Assembly: GCA_965178125.1 (NCBI GenBank)
Contig: OZ237757.1
Coordinates: forward strand, 310,001 to 374,000
DNA length: 64,000 nt
Direction of reading: 5' to 3'
Source: Bilabrum cf. latius
Lineage: Eukaryota; Bigyra: Bicosoecida; Bigyra; Bicosoecida
Of the stretch, positions 26,503-36,851 are shown piece by piece; position 1 is the stretch's first letter, and the number at the start of each line of letters is the position of its first letter. The translations under genes and the position numbers were made by a program. Below the pieces are notes generated by a model, which did not search any database, had not been told where the DNA came from, and saw only the letters and a program-made list of their open reading frames with translations.

Positions 26503-27314
26503 CCTACATTTTGGAACCTCAAGCTGCTGCGAACAAGGCGTAGTAGAAGTCACAAACGCTCGTGACGGCACGAGCAGGAGCGGCAGCCATGATCCTAGAT
26601 GGATGGGCAAAAGGATGAGGGCGGGGGCGCGGAGGGGGGGCTGAAAGTACACCAGGAAGATGGAGGATTAGTAGAGGAGATGATTGGTGGGGTCATCTGG
26701 TTGATGCGGAGGATAGGAAGGGGGGACACAGACTGGGCAGGTTGAGGTGGGGCGTGTGGGGTGACGAGTGGTCCGTATTGGGCGCTGCACCGAGTGATCG
26801 GAGTGGCTCCGAGTGGGATCGGATCATTCAACCACATGCAAGTGAGGAAGAAAGGAAGTCACAAGTAGACTTGGTCGGCAATTGAGCCGCGTGCGATTCG
26901 GGTGCTGAGGGGCAGCGCCCGCCACTTCTTTTTGTATTGGGTCCGTTGGGCAACCCTGGTGTGCGAATGAGCCGGGCTCCGACCATCGAGTCTTTGCTAA
27001 AGTTGCAATATCTTCATGAGAATGCGAGCAAACGTGCCAGTGCCAGCTGGGGTGCCCGCCAGCTTGCCCTCGTGGTTCCGTGACACGCCCGAGCTGACGT
27101 CAAGTGTTTGAGCCCTTTTGGTACCCTTGCCGCTCTCCAACCAGAAACCATTTGGACGCTAAGGTAAAATCTTTATGAACAAGGGGGGCACTTATTCATC
27201 AGGTGCGCGTTAGCCCCATGGCCAGCACGACAAGGCAGTGCACGGATCCGGAGTCGTCTCGCTTCGTTGGGGGTGGAGAAACCTGTTTCACAGGCAATCC
27301 TTTGGATCCCGAGC
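26503..27314. other. Intergenic region, about 0.8 kb, with a G-rich + strand
   Basis: No supported gene. About 26590-26850 is strongly purine/G-biased on the + strand, with runs of six to seven G. The short reverse ORF there is Pro/Ser-rich and is probably a consequence of that bias. Confidence 0.5.
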
Positions 27315-28092
27315 ATGGCAGGACTGGATTTTGTAAGGGAAACTCTGGAAGACGTCACAGATATAATTAAGAGGGGGCTCGACCACGCCCCTCTCCGGGC
27401 GACCGTCATGGTGAAGACCGAGAGCGGCCACGGTCTCAACGTGCGCGCAGAACCCAACGAAGGCTCTGACAAAGTGGGAAAGCTTGCAGACAAACAGAAG
27501 GTCGTCGCTGTGAACTATATCACTCCTACTGACAGTGACTATTCGTGGGCGGCAATCTATTTGTCTTCGGACGACAAGCTTGCAGTCGGTTACGCAGCAG
27601 CCAAGTACCTTGTGATCCCAGAGGACGATCCGGAGGGCGAGAACAACATAGCGCAATCAGATCTTCCAAGCAGGGTGAGCACCACCCCGATTTGCGACTT
27701 CATAGCTTCCGCGATTGCTGGAACCAAGACCGAGTGGTGCACGCAAGATCGGTGGGAAACATTGGTTGGTCCATCGGCTCAAGCTAGCGACATCGCTTTC
27801 CTAGATATTTCTTTCAATTTCGCAATTGCAGGCGGAGATACTTGACTAGGCCTACGATCTTGTGAAATCGGTGAAAGGCACCCGTGCCTTGATCATTGAT
27901 GTGGCAATCACGACTGGCCGCGGGCTCAGTGCTGCAGTAGTCAAGGCCATTGTGGGCCTCGCTGATATTTTAGCGATGTGTGCCGACTCCGTTCACGATA
28001 CAATGCGCGCTGCGCTGCTCAAAAGCCTCGTGGATGGAGATACGTACGAAACTGCCGCCCAATGGGCGCTGGAGGCAGCCAAGGCATACTGA
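27315..28092 (+). CDS. Small protein with bacterial-type SH3 (SH3b) domain
   Basis: Exon 1 27315-27674 and exon 2 27832-28092 (TGA), about 206 residues. It starts MAGLDFVRETLEDVTDIIKR. At residues about 30-95 there is an SH3b-like fold signature (ATVMVKTESGHGLNVRAEPN, then VGKLADKQKVVAV and WAAIYL). The C-terminal part after the intron (SVKGTRALIIDVAITTGRG onward) is a predicted helical Ala-rich region of unknown role, with one TAG at 27847. The switch from frame 0 to frame 1 requires an intron; GTGAGC...TTGCAG with a pyrimidine-rich end fits in phase 0. SH3b domains usually bind peptidoglycan or peptides; no catalytic domain is seen. An AATAAA lies near 28,229. Confidence 0.5.
27675..27831 (+). 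other. Predicted intron of the SH3b gene
   Basis: GTGAGC...CAATTGCAG, 157 bp, phase 0, with a T/C-rich stretch before the acceptor. The unspliced frame ends in TGA at 27843. Confidence 0.55.
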
Positions 28093-28227
28093 TTCAGGTG
28101 ATTGGCGTTCAAAGAGTGCAGCGAATCGGAGCGGTGAGACTGTGGCGACATCTGAAGATCCAGGCTTGCACGCAGAAGGCGCCCAGAGGAACCAGCCTGT
28201 GCAGCACTGGATTGAATAGGCAGCTGC

Positions 28228-28236
28228 AACCGAATA
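28228..28236 (+). terminator. Possible polyadenylation signal after the SH3b gene
   Basis: AATAATAAA, containing AATAAA, lies about 140 bp past the TGA in an AT-rich spacer. Confidence 0.35.
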
Positions 28237-28331
28237 ATAAAAACCAGCAATGCATGTATCAATCCGATACACCCCGCCGGCGTGCTCCCTCGACCACTCA
28301 ATCATCAGAAACCTGATGCTCCAACAGTCGG

Positions 28332-31300
28332 TCAGTACCCGCCCCCGTCCTCCGCCGCCCGCAGCTCTTCCTCCCCCCGTCTCTCCATATCCTCAGCCTC
28401 GGCATCCCTGCCCGCATCCCGCAGCCACCCAGCCGCCTGCAGAGCCGCGTCTCCTCTCACGGCAGGGTCGGGATTCGTGTCTGCCACGCGAGCTGCCTCT
28501 CCAGCCGCCGCATCGGGGTCGCCACGCGACGCAAGCACCCGTGCAAGAGCCAGCCTCGTGCCCGCCAGCTTGCCCGCATCGCCCATGGACGACCCCTCCT
28601 GGCTCAGCGCCCGACGCAATGCAGCCTCCGCTTCCGCAAACCGCCCCGCGGCGCTGTACCACTCGGCCAGCCGCTCCAGCACACCGCCAGCTTCGTCCCC
28701 TCTCAGCCCCAGCCTCATGGCCCTAGCCAGTGCCTCGGCCGCCTCGGGCTCCCTGGGCGGGTTGGCGTGCAGGGAACACAGCGATAGCCATGCCCACGTG
28801 CCCCCGTCCTCGTCATCCGCCCTGTTCCCCTCGCACAGCGCGGCCTCCGCCTGCGTCCAGTCGCCCACGGCAGCCGCAGTGCGCCCGGCACCCTGCCACG
28901 CGCTCGCCCAGCCGAACCTGGAAGCGCACCGCAGGAATGCCGCGGAGGCCTCCTGCAGCACTTCCTTCTCTTCCTCACCCTCACCACCGGCGTCGGGGCT
29001 GGCACCGCCGTGCGCTGCAGCCTCCAGGATCGCCTCCCCGAGACGAAGCGCGGCGGCCGCGCGGGCCGCACGACCCACCGGTGCCTCAAGCGCCAGGGCG
29101 GGAGCATCACCCGGAGCCGCAAATGATATCGCACTCGTCACACCATCAGCCGACCCGCCTGGCCCCTGCGCCCACTGCAGAGCCTCCAGCGCTGCCTCCC
29201 TTGCGCCTGCCTCCCACAAGGCGCGGGCCCGGATCACCCAGGCCCGCGCGGCGCACTCAGAGGTTCCGCTGTTCGACTGCGCGGCGCCCTGCGCGGCCTC
29301 GGCGGCCCGAAGGGATAGGTCCGCCGCAGCCGCGGCACCATCGTCGTCCTGGTCGCCCTCGCCCTCGATGGGCCCCCCGTCGGCGCTCGGGTTCGCCTCC
29401 TCGTCCTCGCCCCCCCCCTCTTCTTCTTCTTCTTCTTCGGCCCCCTTGCCCTCCCCGACCCCGTCGCGACCCAAAGCACTCGTCACACTGCCCAGTCGAC
29501 CGTCTGACCTGCCGGCCAGCGCGGCCTCGGCCCGGGCCGCGAGCAGCCCGGCCGTTGCGGAACCGGGGAGCGCCGTGTCCCGCGCCGCCTCGGATGCGCG
29601 GCGCCCGAGCATGCCAGCCAGCCTGCCGCAGCCCAATCGCGCCAACAGGCGGCAGGCATCGGCCAGTGCCGACCACACGCCAGCCGTGGGGCCGGCCCCG
29701 CGCGCCACCAGACCCGCCAGATCCGTGGCATCGCAGCCACCAACGGACAGCTCGCCGCCGGCCCCCTCCCCCCCGTCCTGCAACCCCCCTTCGCTCTGAC
29801 CGGTCGCAGCAAGCGCCCGCGCTGCCGCCACCGCCTCCGCCTCCGCCCTCCGCATCTGTTCCCCAGCACGGGCCACCAGCTCCTTGGCCTGACGGCGGTG
29901 CGCCTGTCCCGCCCCGCTGCCCGTCGCCGCGTGCTGCGCCGCGCCGTGCTGGCCCCTCACCTCCCTTGCACTGGCCTCGGCAGCAGCCGCCGACCCGGGC
30001 AGCACCGCACCGGCGGCTGCGCCGTCGGTCGAGCGGGCCGCCCGCTGTTCCTCCACGGTGGCCTCACCCACGGCCCGGGCAGCAAGCCGCTCCAGCGCCA
30101 GCGACCACAGGCACCTCGACACCGCAATGGACTGCAGCCTAGCGGCAGCGCCGGGCCCCGCAGAGTCGGCGATGCATGCCGCGTCCCGGCCGTCCTCGTC
30201 GGCCCCTCCAGATGCCAGGGAACAGCAGAGCCCCCGGAGCAGCGCCTCGGCCTCGTCCAGCGAGCCCCGCGCAAGCTGGCACACCCCCAGCGCCATGAGG
30301 CATCTCGCTCGATCGGAGCTGCGAGGGGGCGCCGCCGACAGTGCCTCCCGGAGGGCAGGCTGGGCCTTGTCTGCCTGCCCCATACGGAGGAGGAAGCAGC
30401 CCAGGTCGAGCCACGCGCCCACCGAAAGCGCGGCCGCGGGCACGGCCTGGGGTCCGCCCCTCGAGACCGTTTCCTCGGCGAGGGCCACGCGCCTCTGCAG
30501 CGAACGTTCGGCGGCATGTTCCCTGCCCGTCCACTCCCGCTCCGCCGCCGCGCGGCCTAGGCGATCCAGCGCGGCGTGCAGCGCGCCGGTGGCCCCGCCA
30601 CCAGCGGCAGCTGAAGCCATAGCAGAAGAGGAGGCGAGTTTCGAGGCGGAGGGCCCCGCGACCACTTGCTGGGTCACGCCGGCGGCAAGGGTGGCCAAAG
30701 AGGCGATGGCCTCGCGCTCGGCGGCCTCGGCCGCCGACCTCGGAGTGCTCTTGATCCTGGGCTCGTGGGGCGTCTGGCCGGCGGGGTATCCCCCCCGGTG
30801 CCGCATGCCGGCCTGCTCCCTCTCCCGCGCCTCGAGCAGCTCCGCCTGCTCGAACGCAGCGTTCAGAGCCCGGTGCGCCTGGCCCAGCAGGTAGGTGTAC
30901 GCGTCCGCCAGTCCCTCCTGCCTCAGTGCAGCGGCAGCCGCGCCAGGGGTGGCACCGGCCCTGACCGCCAGCCCGCCCACGCCTCCCGCTTTGACCACCC
31001 TCGCCGCCGCGGATCGGATCCTGGCGCGCATGCCCTCCCACGCACCGGAACCCTGCAGAGACCGCAGCACGCCCTGCCTCATCGCGTCGCGCCGCTCCTC
31101 CCGTGCCGCCGCCGAGGACCCCGCCCGCGCCTCCGACTGGGCCTTGCCGACCTGTGCCGCGGCGTGCTTGGCGTAGGCCTCCGCGATGGCGTGGGCGCAC
31201 AGAGCGATCTCCTGCCGGAAATTGGCCGCGGCGTCAGGGGCCGGTGGCCCGCTCGGGGGCCCGGGGCGGGCGGGCACTAGGTCGCTGGGCTTGAGTGGGG

Positions 31301-33269
31301 GCTGTTCCGGTTTGGGCGGCGACTGCACGAGCGGGGCGTCGATGGCTTCGATGGCCAGCGTGAGCGTGGCGCCAGAGGCCGCGTAGGGGTGCGGCGGGGG
31401 CGCCTCTTCTTCCGGCTCCGGGTCCTTGGCTCCCTTCTTGCCCTTGTCTTTGCCCCCCTTCTTCTTGTCCTTGCCCTTTGCCTTCGGCTTCTTCTTGTCC
31501 TTGCCCCCCTTCTTCTTGTCTTTGCCCTTGCCCTTTTTGCCCCCGCCGCCGCCCCCTCCAAAACTGACACCGGCCTCCGCATCCTCCGCGTCCAGCGCCT
31601 CGATAAACTGACCCCACGCCTCCTCTCTCTGTTCCCCAAGGGCCGCAGCCTCCTCCTTGGCCTTCTCCTCCAGTTCCTCCCGGTCCACCAGAGCGGCAGC
31701 CCCCTCACCATCTCCGTCACCCTCACTCTCGCCGCCCTCCAGAGCCGGCGCACTCGTCACATCGTCGCCAGCCACCGGAAGCGCCTCTGCGACCGCGCCC
31801 ATCGAGTCGCGCTCGGCCAGCTGCGCCAGCCCGGGTCCCACATTGACCACCCCCCTTGCCCTGGGGTCCTCCACAAGAGGCCTCTCCCCGTCGGCTAGGC
31901 CAAACTCGGGATCCAGAGGCATGCGCGCGGCAGCGGCGCGCTCCTCCGAGCCGACCTCGGAGGTGGCCAAAGGCGACTCAACGGATACCCGCCGGAGGGC
32001 CGCCTCGATCCCGCCTTCCTTGGCCGCCGCCACCAGAGCGCCGACCTCGGCGGCGGGCACGAAGACGACCCTGGGGGCCCAACGCACCTCCCAGCGCCAC
32101 GTTCCGCCGCCAGCCGCTCCACCCGCAGCGGTGGCATCTGCATCCCCATCGGCGCCGCCCTCGCTCGCCCCTGCTCCTGCTCCTGCTCCTGCTCCTGCCC
32201 CGCTCGCGGCAGCTGCCGCGTCGCCATCCGCGGCGGTCGCGCCGCCACTCGTCACACCGCCGGAGTCCTTCACGTACGCCAGCCTGCCCTCGCCCATGCG
32301 GAGGGCCCAGTCGGCCGTGGTGCGCACGGGGTACGGGTTCGGCAGCGAACGTTCCTTCGAAGGCTCCCCTTCTTTGCTCTCCCCTTCTTCCCCCTGGCCC
32401 TCCTTGCCTTCCGCCTCGCCCGCCTCAGCCGCAACGCCGCCCGATGCACCGGCTCCGTCCCCATGTGTTCCCTGGGGCCACCGCATCAGCAGCGAGAACC
32501 TGTGCCCGTTCGAATCGCTGCCCCCCTCGGCGCAAGCCCTCGCCCTCGCCTCGTGGTCCTACTCGGTCAGTGAGGCCTCCTCCTCGGGGTCAGGGAACAA
32601 GGGACGGTCTTCCTCATCCGGAGTCCAAAATGGATGCGGAACGTCCAGGAGACGGGCGCCGCGCACTCGCAGGAACCGACCGCCGGCACGGCACTGCGCC
32701 AGGCTCGACGTTGCCTCCACCGTCACGCGCACCTTGGCGGCGTACTCTATGGGGGCTGCATCGGCTTCGCTGCTGCCGGCATCGGGGGCACCCTTTCCTT
32801 TTCCTTTGCTTTTGCCTCCCTTTGCGGCCTTGCCGCCCGCTCCCGCTGCAGCTTCGTCCTGCTCTGATAGCACCGGCAGGCCGGCAGCCTGAAGCAGTTC
32901 TTTTTCCTGGGATGGCGTGACCAATGTAACTTCCTGGTCGATGCTACCACCCGCCAGCAATGATGCCAGCGGAATCCATGCGCACCCGATGGAGGGATCG
33001 CTGCTGGAGGGGCCTCGCTGCTCGCCTTTGTGCACGCGGACGCACAGCCACGCGCCCAGCATGCCCTCCACGGCATCCCGCGAAGCCAGCTATTTTGATT
33101 TTCTCCTGTAATTGAATGATCCTTCTTGTCCAGCAATTACGCTGGAATGCGCGAGCATAGCACTCCTGCCTCCATCCCATACACCGTACCAAAGCTGCTT
33201 CCAGTCAGATGCAGACTCTAGAACCTCTTTCGGAGGGAATGACAAAGCACAATCCTATTTTTGACTCAT
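28332..33269 (-). CDS. CFAP70-like TPR protein (axonemal)
   Basis: Continuous frame of 1,645 residues from a proposed ATG at 33267-33269 to TGA 28332-28334, with TAGs at about 33253, 33098 and 32559 read through. The N-terminal region resembles the C2-like/Ig-like part of CFAP70: CAWIPLASLLAGG (compare GQAVVDLLPLL) and KVRVTVEATSSLAQCRAGG (compare VKVLVAEPLLTTAQISGG). RWEVRWAPRVVFVPAAEV matches the WDLESRCYLDPSAV segment. A Lys/Gly low-complexity stretch lies at 31430-31560. The C-terminal half is Ala-rich TPR repeats (WAWLSLCSLHAN, LAEWYSAAGRFAEAEAALRR). CFAP70 sits at the outer dynein arm base in motile cilia. The first exon may be incomplete because the protein begins inside the first C2-like domain. 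Human CFAP70 is about 1,120 residues, so this is longer through low-complexity inserts. Confidence 0.6.
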
Positions 33270-33881
33270 TAATGCATCTGAAACCGGGCTTGCCCTGACT
33301 AATCGAACGCTTGCCCACCATTTGCCGTCGTCTTCTTCCTGGCCGTCACCTCTTGCTGCGCTAAAGCTAGGCAATCGGACCGTCAACTCGCTTACATCGC
33401 CCGGATAAGCCTACATATACTTGTTATTATACTATGAATTCCAAATATCAAACAGACGCCACGAAAATTGGGCTGTTCTGACACGATAAACTCCGGTCCG
33501 AGCCGTTTAGCACTTTTATTGCTTCATCATTCAATCCAGCAGCATAATGTTCCGCTAACGCCGTGATGAGGATGCGCGGCGACCACGAAGACACCTTCCG
33601 GTTCTTTCTCGATGCACAGCAATCATAATTGAAATCGCGCGAATAGTTAAAGAACCCGAGAACTTCTTCGTTTTCGTTGCTTAGTGTCTTTACCAGGCAG
33701 TTCACTAGCATGGTGAGCAGAAACAGATCGATCTGGTGGAGTTGCGGCTCGGTTGGTGGCCAAGACTGTAGCATCGTGGTGGCATCGCTTCAGCTGCATC
33801 TCTTCGTGTTTCCGCCCAGCCTGGTCGAAAGAAATTAATAAATGCATTGTGTCTTGAAGAATTTGTGGCAATGTGAAGCGC
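33270..33881. other. Divergent spacer, about 0.6 kb
   Basis: AT-rich and lies between the CFAP70-like gene (-) and the next + gene. Short reverse ORFs here have no recognisable domain and differ in composition from the genes. It should contain both promoters and perhaps an unseen first exon of the CFAP70-like gene. Confidence 0.45.
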
Positions 33882-36047
33882 ATGATGGATGAAGAGCGAT
33901 TGGTCCCGTCTGTTCCTACATTTTGGGGTAGCCATCGCTTATCGCTATACTACTCGTTGAACTTTGAAGTATTTGCAGCGAATAAGTCCCTTTTGTATTA
34001 AAACTTAATAATTCGTCTCCTTGTAACGCAGGATACCCCCAAGAAAGATCGTTCCACGGATAAACAGAAAGCAGAGGCAGTTGAAGAGACCATCCGTATT
34101 CTGCGCAATGCCCATCAAAATGGCAGTATGTCGTGCAGAAAAACAAGGGCACAGCTTTGGAGGTTTGTGTAGATTGTCAAAGATCGAAGTCGGGACGAAA
34201 ATCCCATTTCAGATAAAGAGGCACGCGATCGCTACCGCAAAGAGGTAAGCAAACTATCGCGAGATAAAGACCGCCCCTCCGACTTTGGCGCGGCGTGCAC
34301 TTCTGCCACCGCGAAGGTGAGTCGCGACTACAATGTTCCAATGGCCAAGAACTCGGTGTCTAAACGTTTTCGGAAGATGGCAGAGACTGGCAGCCTCGCT
34401 GACTTGCCAGTTGATCTGCGCACCTGGCTGCATACGTTCGTCAAGGAAACAGACACCACGCAAGCCGTGGAATATTTCCGCACTAAAAACACTGTCGGGA
34501 ATCGAGGCAGGAAGAGGCGGCGAGACGATACCCACGGGCCTGCCACAGGGCGTGAACGCGCGGACCACGATTCCGAGCACTCGGCAACTCAGCCCTCTGG
34601 TGGCACGGCCGCACCCGGTAGGCGGCGGGGGAGCGGCCGGCGGCCCTCAGGGCGGTCTCCATCGACTAAAGCTACCCGTCGCAACATCACTGCGAAGCAA
34701 GCACGTCAGCCTACGATGAAGAACAGCCGCAGGGTGCGCCGGCGGCGAGAGGCATTGCCCAGCTTTAGCCAGCTGGAAGACGTGCAGCCACAGCCAGAGC
34801 CAGAAGCCGCACCAGAGTGCCAGCCGGCGAGCGGCGGTGGCGGCTCGACCCCAGGGAGAGGCCGCCCCGGATCAGCCCGTCGGTATGCTCGCATCGGACT
34901 ACAGGGGAAGAGGGAGTGGCGGGTACCACTGGCAACCACGGCCGGGGTACCTACATATGTCCCCTCTGCGAGCGCATCCACCAGGGAATTTCGAAGTACG
35001 CCGGGCGTTTACACACCTCCCGAAATGGTATTTAGGGCGAGCTCTAGTACCATCGGATCTGGGTCTACGCCTGGATCTAGCATGCACCTTATAGGAGGAG
35101 CTGGACACTTGTCCATCGCCCCGCCCACCTTCCCAGGACTCGGACCTGCGAACCGCGCGACAGACGGGGGAACGGCTCGCTTTGCGCAAGAAGGTGCGCA
35201 GCTCTTCCAGCAGTACTTACAGGGAGTCGGCGGTGGTGGTTTGGCTGGTGGTGCCGAGGCAGGAGCTCAACGTGAGATGCGCCCAGACGTGACGATTCCT
35301 GCCAGCGTGACAGGTCACACCACAACCCTCCCTCTACTGGCTGCCGCGCCATCGCCATCGTCATCGTCATCGTCATCGTCTGCCCTGCCGTCGTCGTCGC
35401 AATCGGCAGCTGCGGGCACAACGGCTGGTCGTCCAGTCATGCGAAGCGGAGTTGCCAAGCCTCGCGAGCATGCATTCAGGGCGATAGCGCACGGACTGAG
35501 CACCTCCTCGTCGCCCATAACCTCCACCACCGGGGAGTTCTCTCCGTCTTCGTCCGAGTCAGGTGCCTCTGCGACAGAGGGAAGTGCTGGACCGGGCGGC
35601 GGTGGTAGAGACTGGCCTAGTCACAACCTCGGGACTCAGGCTAGCAGTCTGGTCGGAGTGCTTGGTACAAACGGATGGCAGCTCCCTGCCGGCTACAGCT
35701 CCTCATCGTCATCGTCTAATACCTTCGCTCTTGGTATCAATGGAGTGTTCTCCAGCATCCCGCCGGCCATGCGCGAGAGTGGACGCTCCCGCTCGGCAGC
35801 CAGCGGAGACCCAAGCGGTGTATCCGAGCGGCAGACCGACCTGGAGGATCTTCTACCTCTTGCAGGACGGAGCAGACTCGACCGCGCCATATCGGGCGAG
35901 AGTGAAAGCTCGATCAATATGGGGCCCGGGCAAATGGTGTCACACACTGGGGCCGCTGGGCTGCCGCAGATGCCAAGTAGCGGAGCTCGAACCGACTACT
36001 TCCTAACCGAGAACGGTTTCCAGTAGGACGATGAGAATGGTGACTAA
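33882..36047 (+). CDS. Unrecognised basic, Ser/Gly-rich protein
   Basis: The frame from 34032 to TAA 36045-36047 is certain to be open, with TAGs at 34170 and 36024. A tentative first exon 33882-33968 (MMDEERLVPSVPTFWG...) joins through a 63-bp intron. The first 150 residues are charged and helical (EETIRILRNAHQNGSMSCRK, then SVSKRFRKMAETGSLADLPV). A long disordered region follows, with basic patches (RRVRRRRE, GRKRRRD) that could be nuclear signals, and Ser runs from TCA/TCG repeats. A nuclear or DNA-associated role is possible but no named domain was recognised, so function is left open. Confidence 0.5.
33969..34031 (+). other. Tentative intron of the basic Ser-rich gene
   Basis: GTATTT...AACGCAG, 63 bp, phase 0, with internal in-frame TAA. 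The donor is weaker than the GTGAG consensus used elsewhere in the window. Confidence 0.35.
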
Positions 36048-36851
36048 CGGCTAACGGTTGAATCTTCTGCTCGCAATAGAGATCAGCGCGATTGAAGTAC
36101 GGCCAAACGACAAGATCCTGTGGTTTCACGCTGGCATCGACTACGGGCGTCTATAGCCTATCCGGCTGAGAATGCTCGCAAACAGGCACAACAGCGGGCA
36201 ACAGCAATACGTCGTTACCGAAGGACCCTTGCAACAGTGCCAACTTCTAGACTGTCAAGGGGCTCGGTACGGCGATAGCACCCCCTAGCCCCCAACCCCC
36301 CCCCCCCCGCTTCTTCCAACGAGCACCCGCCGACGGGCCAGTGGATGCTGACGCTGCCGCCAGTATGGTGCTGCCAGTGAGCCACAGAGGGGACGGAATC
36401 TAGTTTGCGGACGGCGATAGGCACGCAGGCTCATGCAGGATGAAGGAGATAGTCGAGGGCAGAAGCAGTTTGCTCATTCATTCGGAATTTTCTTTGAGAT
36501 CCATTTCTTAGTGTATTGCGTAACGACCATTAAAGCTCGTTTACTCGACCAAACCGCTAACCGCCCACCAAGGGGACGGCACCCAGTTCCCCAGGGTCCA
36601 GGGAATTGCGCCCCGAAGTGGCCCGTTTTCACTACTCGCTCTATGTGATACATGCGATTAGCTTTATCTAGCTTTATCACTCTATGGGCTCGTCTCCATC
36701 AACCAAAAACCGGAAACCACTGGTTGCAGGGCTTCCGGTTTTATGTGAGTAGTGTGCACTTCCAGGATCTAGGCCGGGGTTTTGCCAGGTCCTTCACACT
36801 AGACTATACTACAGAGAAACAGAAACGAGCAGACTGGACTACACTGCTTTC
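36048..36851. other. Intergenic region, about 0.8 kb
   Basis: No supported gene. Contains a 13-C homopolymer (36296-36308) and a 10-bp inverted repeat (36706-36715 with 36733-36742) roughly 110 bp before the GTPase start codon. Confidence 0.5.
36706..36742. repeat. Inverted repeat AAAACCGGAA / TTCCGGTTTT
   Basis: Perfect 10-bp arms separated by 17 bases, just upstream of the GBP-like gene. It could be a protein-binding site in the promoter or a 5' UTR hairpin. Confidence 0.6.

Noticed and set aside
26595-26837. 80-aa Pro/Ser-rich - strand ORF
   Set aside because: Arises from the G-rich + strand tract; no motif or start context to support it.
28282-29799. Long + strand ORF (505 aa, Ser/Ala/Pro-rich) opposite the CFAP70-like gene
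   Set aside because: Antisense shadow of a GC-rich, Ala-rich gene; the reverse frame has TPR motifs while this one is low complexity.
31657-32920. Overlapping + strand ORFs of 411 and 354 aa
   Set aside because: Pro/Ala/Ser/Arg-rich translations of the antisense of the CFAP70-like low-complexity region.
33448-33935. Short - strand ORFs in the AT-rich spacer before 33.9 kb
   Set aside because: Overlap each other in different frames with no recognisable domain. They could hide an upstream exon but cannot be supported.
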